Source of the DNA: Burhinus oedicnemus
Taxonomy: Eukaryota; Chordata; Aves; Charadriiformes; Burhinidae
Reading direction: 5' to 3'
DNA: 64,000 nt
NCBI GenBank assembly: GCA_008921705.1
Contig: VFFE01007878.1
Location: forward strand, 53,402 to 117,401
Part shown: in pieces, positions 52,230 to 61,639 of the stretch
Layout of the letters: each line of letters begins with the position of its first letter
Position numbering within the stretch: the stretch's first letter is position 1
Program-made: the position numbers and the translations under genes
Notes under the pieces: generated by a model
The model's input: only the letters and a program-made list of their open reading frames with translations
The model's database searches: none
What the model was told of the DNA's origin: nothing

Positions 52230-52740
52230 CCAGAAGTCTGCTGGACTAAATAACCATGGTATTAACAGGAGTACTCAAAGGAAACAAGGCTGTTGCAGAG
52301 AAGTTCATAAACTATTTGAGTCAGTGTTCACCAGTGGATATGCTGGAAATAGAAGAGATTTTGAAGAGAGAATGGGTGAAACTGATAAAATGAGCAGTAA
52401 GAAACCACTAGGACCAGACGCAAATTCCTAACAGGTATGCGTAACTACAGTTTTAAAAGTGTACTGATACCTGGTGTCTGCTAGATGGCAAATGGGATGT
52501 CAGTTTTTAAAAAGCATTCCATGGAAGACAGGGTGCCTGATGGGCTGGGGCAGGAATTCTGCTCTCTCTCTCTTGCAAATCAGTAGAAACTGGTGGACAA
52601 CAGAACTAGTGGACACCCGGATAAATATGATTGACTTGGAAGAGTCAACATGACTTTTGTAGAGGGAAATTCTGCCTTATGAATGTACTGAATTCCCTGA
52701 AGAGTCAACCTACATGTGGTGAAAAGTGGTTTATATAGTC
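52230..52740 (+). mobile_element. Degraded older LINE of the CR1/L3 group, reverse-transcriptase region
   Basis: Short blocks in the order expected of CR1-group reverse transcriptase: agtgttcaccagtgga, aaatgagcagtaagaaacca followed by ctaggaccaga (a KKPLGPD remnant of the KAPGPDG motif), and gagtcaacatgacttttgta followed by gagggaaattctgcct. Many frame breaks. Much more diverged than the CR1 tails elsewhere in the window. Confidence 0.6.
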
Positions 52741-55421
52741 TTTGTTGCATTTCCAAGGGGTAACTCATCTGCTTGGGGCAGATAAGGGAATGCACACCTG
52801 TCTAAAGCATCTGGAATATTTATCTCCAATCACAAGTTTCTCCACTAAACCTCTTCCCAACACCTTCCTTAAGGTTCCCTTAAAACATAGTGCTGAATAA
52901 GGTGTATCTCAATCCCTCTGGCAATGCCTTAACTTCCTCTGTTCTCAGGAATGTAACTTCTTACTTCCTTTCTGTCACGAGATGAGCAATACTGTCCTGA
53001 CTCTGGAAAGTGATTTCGAGGGAGCTTTAAAGGGTAGTTTTCTAGGGGGAATTAAAAGCATTTTAACCACTATAATTACAAATGCTCTGTTCCTCATGCT
53101 GTGCCTCCATTTCTAGGTCACCCTGAAGAGTGGATACTGAAGGAAGGAATGAACCTGGTCTCAAAGCCTGAAAACACCCTGCTTGCTAATGAACTGCTTA
53201 GCAGGTAAAGCAGAATGGATGTGTGCAGATCCCCTACCAGACTTTCTGTGACAGGAACATTTCAGAAGGCAAATGAAATGCCTCTCTCTGGAGGCTCACA
53301 AGAATTATGCACTGCTGCAGCCTTTTCTCGTGGAACCAACTTGGAGCTCAAACGTACTGTTATCCCTCTCATACTGCTGTATTTCTCCTGTTCATCTGCT
53401 CAGGCATCATTTTTGCTCACAAATAGCAGTCTAAAATATGAGCTCCACTATACCACTTGAAGATCGTACTTCCTAAAATAGCTCCACTTAATTTTTAGAT
53501 CATTTTTGCAAATTAGGAGTGCTGTGGCAATTCAGATATCCTTTACAGCCTTCTGATCTCCTGTGGAACCATAAAAAATTTCGTCTGTGGTAAGTCTCAT
53601 TTTGTGCTTGATTTCTGCAGGGCTGCACCCTGCTGTTTGCACACAGCAAAGCAATAGTTTTCTTCCACAGTGGCTGGAATAAATTTTTCAGAACTTCTAA
53701 TTCATTTAATCAAGGGCCAAGGGCTGGGGAAAATGTAACTGCTGCAACCCCCGTAGTAATTATGGTGAGAAATACAATTTTAACTAGCAGTGGAAAGAGA
53801 CTGAGACAGCCAAAACAGCAGAGCAAAACAGCAGCAGTGTCAAGCGTTAAGGCCTCTTGGTTTTAAAATAACAGTCCTTCTATCTTTGTCTTTTGCTCTC
53901 TTTGAGAGGGCTCCACCTCTCAGGATTCTGTATTTTGAGATACTGTCCTCTGAGCAAATGGGAACAGACGTGATTGCTCTCCCAGAAACAGCTTTTTAGT
54001 AAACTAGCTTCAGAGCTGTTATTGATGCATACATGCTGAATGTAAGCCTGCCTCTCCACTTTCAGACACATCCCGATCAAGGGAAGAAGACACGTGCAGG
54101 CATGACAACAGATAAAACCCAAGATATTCCGTGGCCTACCAAGCAGTAGACATTTGGCTAGAGGACAGTGTGCCTAGGTGAGACTCGCAGTCCCTTAAAC
54201 TGCCAGAGGGGCTTAGGAAGGCAGCGTCCCAAGTGCTCGGGAGGGTGGGAGCTGACACTGTCTGTAGCTGTCCTGAAGCCACGCAGTGCCCCTGCAGCCC
54301 TTGTACAGATATGTCCTTAGAGCCGAGTACGATTTTTGACACTCTGCATTATTGGGGAGAGTCTGTTTTGTGCCAGACAGAGAGGCAGGCCTGACAGTTG
54401 TGAATTTCTGTGCCTTACTTGCCAACAACCAAAGCACTCACCTGGTAGTGCTGTATGCCCGTGCCGGCCTGGCCTGCACACACTGGCTGCGTTGCATTTC
54501 CCTGCGGGGAAGAGCTCCGGCCGAGTATTACCACCTTCTGCTCCCCCCGGTACAAGAAGGAGATTGGGGCACGTGAGCTAAGAGGGATCTGCAGCACACT
54601 GACCAAGTCCCTGCTGTAGGTGGTTGGACCAGCTGTCCAGGCCTTGGCAATTTGCTTGTAATGCTCAAAGCTTCAGCACACTTAATCATCAAACCTGTCT
54701 AATCCTTCCTTGGCTGGAGAGCACCTCTCCCTTCCCTTCTCCCACACGCCTCAGACAAGGCCTGAAGTCGGACATGGTGGCTGAGTGGGTTTCCACGTTT
54801 GCATCCTTTCACAAGAAAAAGGAGGTCTTGGCTGGGCTGGTCCACCTCTGCTGACAGACACCTTCCCGCAGAGCTGGGATAGCGAGGGGGAGAGACGGGC
54901 AGTGCCTCTCGCTTTCCTTTTACCGTGCGAGCCCCTGTTTCCCGGTGTGGGGAAGGCGTCCCACTTCCTGCCTTCATTCTCCGCTGTCCCACACCTCCCT
55001 GCAAGGAGCCTGGCCATACCCGGGCACCGGCACCGGCGTTCCCGACGCCAAACCGTAGCCGCCACCTGGCCACCGGGTTTGAGAAGCAGCTCGTTTCTCC
55101 GTTCGCTGCCTTTTTTTAAATTTTTTAATTTTTTTTTGCCTGGCGAGTCTGGATCACTGGCCGTGTTTCGGGCCGGTCTGGAGTACCCAGTCAATTAAAT
55201 GCGGAATCGGCAAAATGCCAAGTTAAATGTAACAAATAAAGCGCGGATCTTGAAACTCTGGGCTCGTCTGCGGTGAATGATGCGTTTCAGTGGGTGCTCA
55301 GGCGCCGGGAGGTTTTCCCTGGGGAGCGGCAGGCAGCCGAAACCGCCTCTCCCGAGCCGCCCCCTCCTGCACGGACAAACTGTCCCGCCGTTCGGGCGAT
55401 CGCGAGGGCCACAAACCGGTC

Positions 55422-55458
55422 CGTATGCATATGCGTATATATACGTGTACATGTATGT
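55422..55458. repeat. 37-base alternating purine-pyrimidine tract
   Basis: Every step from c55422 to t55458 alternates pyrimidine and purine, mixing CG, TA, TG and CA steps and including GTATATATAC. This composition can adopt Z-DNA or unwind. It lies about 280 bases upstream of the EIF4E ATG. Confidence 0.9.
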
Positions 55459-55558
55459 CCTTCCCGGCGCTCCGGGAGGGCGGCGCGCCCCGCCGCGGCC
55501 AGCGGGGGGCCCCGCCCCCTCGGCGCGGCCCGCCCTTTCCTGCCCTGGGCGCCCGGCG

Positions 55559-55577
55559 ACTACATCTCCCGGCAGGC
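55559..55577 (+). promoter_or_regulatory. ZNF143/THAP11-like motif
   Basis: ACTACATCTCCCGGCAGGC matches 15 of 19 positions of ACTACAATTCCCAGCATGC, keeping the ACTACA and TCCC blocks. Motif match only. Confidence 0.5.
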
Positions 55578-55641
55578 ACCCGCCCCGCCCGGCGCCCCGA
55601 GGCCGGCGCCTCCCCTCCCCCCTCCCAACGGCCGCCGGGCT

Positions 55642-55647
55642 CACGTG
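55642..55647. promoter_or_regulatory. Canonical E-box CACGTG (MYC/MAX or USF type)
   Basis: CACGTG within tCACGTGa, 91 bases upstream of the EIF4E ATG. The mammalian EIF4E promoter is a known MYC target acting through CACGTG boxes, so this is a plausible conserved input. Confidence 0.65.
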
Positions 55648-55691
55648 ACCGCCGGTCGGCCAACCGGGTTTGAACCTGGGTTTTTTATCCG

Positions 55692-55707
55692 CCCCCTTCC
55701 CCTCCCC
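55692..55707 (+). promoter_or_regulatory. Pyrimidine tract next to the inferred EIF4E start site
   Basis: CCCCCTTCCCCTCCCC, preceded by a T-run and ATCC. It occupies the place of the polypyrimidine basal element (4EBE) described in the human EIF4E promoter. The transcription start probably lies just downstream, leaving a very short 5' UTR. Confidence 0.6.
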
Positions 55708-55734
55708 ACCGCGCTTCTGCGATCAGATCGATCT

Positions 55735-55745
55735 AAGATGGCGGC
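55735..55745 (+). promoter_or_regulatory. YY1 motif overlapping the EIF4E start codon
   Basis: AAGATGGCGGC is the full YY1 consensus, and its ATG is the translation start. Such downstream YY1 sites are common in short-5'-UTR housekeeping genes. Confidence 0.65.
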
Positions 55746-55755
55746 GGTGGAACCG
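55738..55755 (+). CDS. EIF4E: Eukaryotic translation initiation factor 4E, exon 1 (gene continues beyond window)
   Basis: Six codons, MAAVEP, followed by donor gtgagt. EIF4E binds the mRNA 5' cap as part of eIF4F and is a rate-limiting, MYC-responsive factor. The identification rests on three things: vertebrate EIF4E exon 1 encodes MATVEP or MAAVEP and splices after this proline; the flanking gatcagatcgatctaag matches the human 5' UTR as I recall it; and the gene lies beside METAP1 in the expected orientation. The cap-binding tryptophans are in later exons outside this window. With so short a coding piece, synteny carries much of the weight. Confidence 0.9.
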
Positions 55756-55905
55756 GTGAGTGTTTCATTCCCTTCTCCCGCCCGCCTTTCTCTCTCCTTC
55801 CTCGACCTCCCGCCGCCGCCTCCTCCTCGAGCCGCGGCTCCCCCGGGCGCGGTGGCGGCGGGCGCTCGGGCGGGAGGCGGCGGCGGGCGGGCGGCGAGGC
55901 GAGGC

Positions 55906-55925
55906 NNNNNNNNNNNNNNNNNNNN
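55906..55925. other. Assembly gap of 20 N
   Basis: Twenty N in the GC-rich start of EIF4E intron 1. The round number suggests a placeholder, so true length is unknown. Confidence 0.98.
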
Positions 55926-58900
55926 CCGCAGGGCTGCGGGGGGCGCCGGGACGGGCCGGCGGCCACCCCGGGCGGGAGCGAGGCCTGTGGGCCGGCAGCG
56001 CCCATTGTGCCGCGCCCCGCCCGCGGCCCCCGCCGCCCGGCCCGACCCGGCTCGGCCGCCCCCGCGGCGCTGCGACAGGGGGGAACGCCGGGGCCGGAAG
56101 GCGCGGCGAGGAGGAGCCGGAGCAGCCCTGGGCGGTGGGGAGCCGGCCCGGCCGCCTGGCGGGCGGCCCTTCGCCGCGCTGGGCGCATGTGGCGCGGTGG
56201 GGGTGGCCATGTTGCTTTCCGCTCGGAGAGGCCGGTGGGTTAGGCTCGCCGGTCGCCGAGGGGGCGGCTCTTCCTCGCCGGCCGGCGAGCGCCCTCCTGG
56301 CAGGCGGGGAGCGGTGAAGGTCTCGTTTGGAGGCGGACACGGAGCTGGCGGTGGGAGAGGCCTTGCGATTAGGAGGCGCGGGGTCGCTGAACCGGGGTGA
56401 GGATCGGTAAGTTGGCAGACGCGCTGCTGGGGAGTTTGGCAGCTGAAACGAGAAAACAGCGTGAGTGGTAAGACTCGAGGTGTGTTGCGAACGAAATTGG
56501 CTTTTTCCGGTTATGTCATCTTTCTGGCTCAAAATGATATTTTTTTAATTCAAGCTTTTTTATCGTTTTCGTGATAATTAAGTACTTTTTTTCTTTTTCT
56601 AGCTATTAAGTTATGTTTATCATATTATGCTTTATTTTGTAAGCATTGTCCCAGCCTGCACTTCCATAAAGAACTGAAGCAGCTGGAAGTGGCCCAAGTA
56701 TAGTTTTTATTCTAATCCCACATGCTTGTCTATCATGAGGAGTGGACTGTGTATTAGGGTTTCAAGAAAATGAGAAACTGAAGGATGACAAGTTTCTTGC
56801 TGCTGCTTACTAACTGGGAGTAAACAGCCAGCGTATACAAAAAGAGATTAAGTTTGAAAATCACTGTTTTTAAATAAAGATTAATTTTACCCTTTTGTGT
56901 AAGGGACATTGATCCTCCTCTTATGACTTTCTTCCATGAACAAAAAAGCCCCCCACCTTTACTTACGCGGAAGAGATTGAAGTTGGTCAGCACTTAGGCT
57001 GCTGCTTGACTGGCAGTTCTGAGCAGGAAGAATGTCAGTTATTAGGACAGTGAGCTGGACCACCAGCAGCACCCTTCCATGTTCTCAAGCCACAGTGTTA
57101 AACGCTTGTTTTCGCATTGAAAAGCTGTTCTTCCTGAGCCATAGCCCACATATCTGAAGATGAGAGCTTCCTGTCAGCTCAGTGTTTTGTGATGACTGTG
57201 GAGCTTAGCAGGGGTTCTGATAAATAATTTGGAATACTGATGGCCATTAGAAACTGAAATGACTCTAAAGGCTTGGGTTTGTGGCTTTCCTGGCTGTGGT
57301 GCTCGCTTAAGCCTGTCTCCACTCTTCTGTCTATTGTTCTTGCATACATGTGAGATTGCATGTTGAGCTAGATCTGGGGCCTTAATTTAGCCAAAAATAA
57401 ACAATTGATTTTGCTGTGCCGTTTCCCAGATCCAGTTTACCATGCAGTGACAAATAGTTGTGCTGAGCTAGGAAAAGTGGAAGATAGGGCAACATTCACA
57501 TCACTTTAAGTAATACTGCTGTTGAATGTTCTGCTGTAGTTGAAGTATGTTTGACTTTAGGAAATGAGTATCAGCTGTGCTTGCTTATTTTCAAGCTTAT
57601 TTAAATAATAAAATTTTTGTTTGTTATCCTTCTGGTGGTTCACACTTCTCCTACCTAAGCTTAAAGTTAGGCTTGCGTAGTGACTGAGGTCATAGATGCT
57701 AATGCTGTGGAAATACTACATGCTTTTCAATTGAACAATTTAATTGTATGTGTGGTTAGGGATTGGATTACCTCTTGACCATAGGGAAGCCTTTCTGTTG
57801 CTGACCTTCAAAATCTGGACCTAGGTCTGTAGAGATGTCATCTGTGATACTTCCCTAGTGTGAAAATGTGTCCCAGGAAATAGAAAACACTATTGAATGT
57901 CTTTTTTTTTTTAATGCAGGTCTCTACTACAATCAGTGATGTTTCTAGTGCTTCCATGCTATCAAATGTAACATACATTTTAAATCTTGTTAAGAGGCTG
58001 GAAAAAATGTTGGAAACTCTAGGAAAATTGAAACTTGAGTTTAGAGTGCTATAAAGAGTCCCATGGAATTTGCTAAGAAAAACACGATTATTCTAAGTAA
58101 ATATAGACTTGTTGCACAGTGGTTTACTTCACTGCAGGAAAGCTTAAGCCTCTCCAACATTGACAAGTTAAAAGTCAGTTTTTCTTGTGCTATCCAGATT
58201 GTTTATCTTTTAAGACTATTCTAGATTAATTTGTGAGAATATGCAGAAGCGTGTCCTATTAGAGTGTGCTCATATTGTAGTCTTTGAGGATTAAATGTGA
58301 TCAGATAACACTGTGCAAAAGTCCACAAAGTCAACAACAAAACCAACAGTAATGCTTTAGTAAATAGTAGTTTACCAAAGGTGACTTTAAAATATAGCCA
58401 CATGAAGCCTGTAACTTCTAGGTGCAGATAAATCGTGTGGAAGTAACTTGCAGGTGAGCATCTGATCCCTCATAATTCAAATTGGAAATGGGCATCATGG
58501 GGTTTTTTTGCTTTATGACAGTTATCGTTACACTTGCACAGATGCAATTCTTGGGAGTTTAACTTTGCATTTTAAGATAAATAGATGAAGCTTCAGTTAT
58601 GTGTAATTTGAAAAATACTTATTTAAACAGCTAGTTGTCAGTAGGTAAGACTCAAAAGTCTCTTTAAATGAAACAGTATAATCTTAAGGGGTTACAAACA
58701 TAGTGGTGTAGGGCCTTGAAATTCTAGAAAGTTCAAAATAGCTCCTAAAATTCAAGGTAGGCTGAAAGGTATTTCTTTTGTATTATTGACAGACAGTTAG
58801 CATGTAAGTGAAGTGCAGGCCATGTCCAACTTTAGACTTACTCTTATTACTAGGTATTTCTGCTATAATGTAGTCAATGACCTGCTATGGTTGAAATTGG

Positions 58901-61597
58901 TATAGTATTCAGCTGTGGTATCGTAAACACAGTTGCTTGGTCATTGCATTTTTCTGAAATGATGCAGGATAAATGTGTCTTGCATGCTGTTTAATGATTG
59001 AAAGTGGCTATCATAAACTATCTTCCTAATTGTAAATTACATTTCTGACTGAATACAGAGTGTCCTTTAGGAGGAGGAAGATGTAATTTTTTTGAGATAA
59101 AAATTTTTCTGAAAGCAATTTAAAAAAATTACATTTCACACAGTGTATAAAATGTCAAGCTTATTTCAAGGTAATGCATAAAAATAGAATATGAGACTGA
59201 GTTGTGTTTAATTTACTGATACTACCTGCAGGTGTGGAGGTACATGGGAAATTTTGATGAGAAAATGTGACCCTTTTGGCAGCTCTATAAAGATCAGTGT
59301 GAATTTTGAGGAGGTAGAGAGGAGAGAATCAAATGAGGGGTGTTGGTAGAGAGCCTGCATTGTGAAAGAGAAATGCAGATTTTAAAAGTCAATGTGACTT
59401 TTTCCTCAAACAATTGTCTGTCACTTTTGAAATATTCTAAACTCAGGATTAAACACAAGTTTAGAGACTATTTTTAGCCCAGAAAGTTAAAGCAGTCACT
59501 CATTTCTTAAAGCCCTAAAACCTATTCCTCATTAAAATGTTCACTTTATGGCAGTACTAAGTGTGTGATCTACAGATTCAAGTGTGCTGTGCGATACAAG
59601 TGTTCTGTTAGCTGCCTGAAAGTGGCAGTTGTCCTTGATTCTTACAGAGTGGATGTAAGGCAGAAAAATTGTAACTGTGTAAAAGTTTTTTTCTAAATGT
59701 GCAGAACAGTTGTTTAAATGAATAATCTCTTAAATAGTGGTCCATTTTTTGTGTGTTCAGTGCTGTTGATCAAAGTAGCTTGTGTACGTTACATGCTTTA
59801 CAATAACTGGGCATACTAATGGTATGTCCAGGACTTAATTTTTTGAAGACTGACCTCTTGAGCATCCATACATTATACAATTTTGTTTTAAATTCTTTTC
59901 TGAGATTGAATGTGTCTTAATATTTCAGCTGATGTAAAATTCTTTACTTGGTTGTATGACTATACTTGCAGTAATTCGAGGTGCTTCTGTGTCCATTTGT
60001 GTAGTAGTGTGCAGGGAGATTAGAGGTGTTACACATGGGTTTTGTCCTTTGGGTCATCTGAACTGTTCTCAGCGGTTTTGGGGGAAGTTCTTGTTTTCTT
60101 GTCAGAGTGCCTTAGAACTAACAATTTTAGATGTGGAAAGTCATCTTATCCCATGGGTAGATCTCATGTTCCAGTAGCAAAGGCAGCAGCAGGGTGCAGA
60201 CTGGGGTGAGAAGTTGGTAGCACAAGGGCAGCCTGCTTAGGCAGCTAGAAAAAACACAGAGATACTGAAGTATTTTGATATACCTTGTGACTTGTTTGCT
60301 AATTCTAGTCATAAGGTTGTCAGTTAAATCTTGAAAATCTGATGGGTACTTTCAAGCACATGTAACCCACTTTTTCAGAAGTCAAAAGGACTGTAAATAT
60401 TCTTTGTGTCTTTTAAAACCTGAGATTATATTTCCTAGCAAAACCAAACCAGTGTGCCCTTCTAACCCCGGAGGAAACTTGTGACTCTTCTACTTCAGTC
60501 TTTTGTTCCTGTCCTCCTGTACATGTGTTGTACTCCTGTTCTAATTTGGTGGGATGTCACTCAGTTAAAATCAGATCCCATGTTTGTGTTCTAATAGTGA
60601 ATGCCTTTCTAAAAATCTTCGGTGGTCTAAATAATAATGTATGCAGTTAGGATAGTTGCTCCATATTAGGCCTTGCTATGTCATGCCTAGAAATTTTTTC
60701 TCTGTCCTCGTGTCTGGAAAGTTATTTACTACTGGTTAATTGGTAACAGGTAGCTATTGGGACCTCTCTTCCAGTTGGTATTACACATACTACGTATGAT
60801 TTTTACCTCTATATTCATTCCTCAGAATTGTATATCAGTTCATAATTTGGTTTGTTTTCTTACAGCACATAATACTTGCTTGTGAGTGGGCTTAAATCCC
60901 TTTTTCATCCAGAATATTTTGAAATAAATAGCTTTTGATTTTTGTGCTTTGCGAATTGTTACCCTAGTTGTAGTGTAGTAGCAGATATCTGCAAGAAGCA
61001 TAAGGACCAGTGGATAGTTGATGTGCTTTTTCTCTAGCTGTTGGAAACTCGAAACAAGAAGGTGGAAACTCTCAAATATAACTTATTTTGATTTAATGCA
61101 AGAAGACTTTGGAAGCCTCTTCCACTAATTGATTCTCTTAACTTTCACCAAGCATGTGTGGTAGTGCTAGGTTATGTCCTTTTGGGACATAAATGTTGTG
61201 CTCTCTCAACTGGTCTTCCTAAACAACTTCTGTATACAATTAGATGACATGAATGTGGTCTGGGCAGCACCTGAAAACACTTGGTGAAACCTAGTCAAGC
61301 TAGTTGTTCTCTTCAATAGACAAACCTGATCAAGCAGTTTTTACTGTAAGTGCTGTTTATTTCCTGTCCCAGTGACGTGCACGCCATCCTTTGATATGTT
61401 GGTCATTAATGTGCTGTGGAGAAAGAATAAATAACACCAATTAAATCTGCAAGTGTCAGAATCCAAGTAATGTGCGGATATGCACAGTCATTAAATGCTG
61501 AGTAGGCAAATGTTTCATGGACTTCTGCAAGCTGATTCCTACATCAAAAAAACGTGGGTAGTGAATAAATGTCACTTCTAATTATGTGCTGTCTTGT

Positions 61598-61639
61598 GTA
61601 TGAGGAGTAGGATTGGCTGTATGAGGAGTAGGATTGGCT
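61598..61639. repeat. 21-bp unit, two perfect tandem copies
   Basis: The unit starting gtatgaggagtaggattgg occurs at 61598-61618 and exactly again at 61619-61639, in EIF4E intron 1. Confidence 0.93.

Larger units (their letters stand above)
44601..55200. other. Head-to-head intergenic interval between METAP1 and EIF4E
   Basis: 10.6 kb with no exon I can match. It contains nested CR1 (45029-45352), degenerate ancient-repeat motifs near 45710-45790 and 49141-49201, a TTTTG run at 48761-48780 and an old LINE segment (52230-52740). Open frames here, such as 50727-51056, show AT-driven composition and no recognisable domain. Distal regulatory elements of either gene are possible but not visible. 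Confidence 0.6.
55260..56420 (+). promoter_or_regulatory. EIF4E: EIF4E CpG-island promoter and first exon region
   Basis: Very GC- and CpG-rich on both sides of exon 1, interrupted by a 20-N gap. Contains GC boxes, a ZNF143/THAP11-like site, a CACGTG E-box, a pyrimidine tract and a YY1 motif. Long open frames across it on both strands come from GC-rich composition and cross the gap. Confidence 0.85.

Noticed and set aside
54699..55198. Overlapping 120-150-aa frames upstream of EIF4E
   Set aside because: Both strands are open because stops are rare in this GC-rich stretch; no domain seen.
55273..56400. 375-aa open frame over the EIF4E promoter and intron 1
   Set aside because: Spans an N gap, is Arg/Pro/Gly/Ala-rich as expected of GC-rich noncoding DNA, and reads through the EIF4E donor.
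55641..56532. Long minus-strand open frames opposite EIF4E exon 1
   Set aside because: Same compositional cause; they cross the gap and show no domain.
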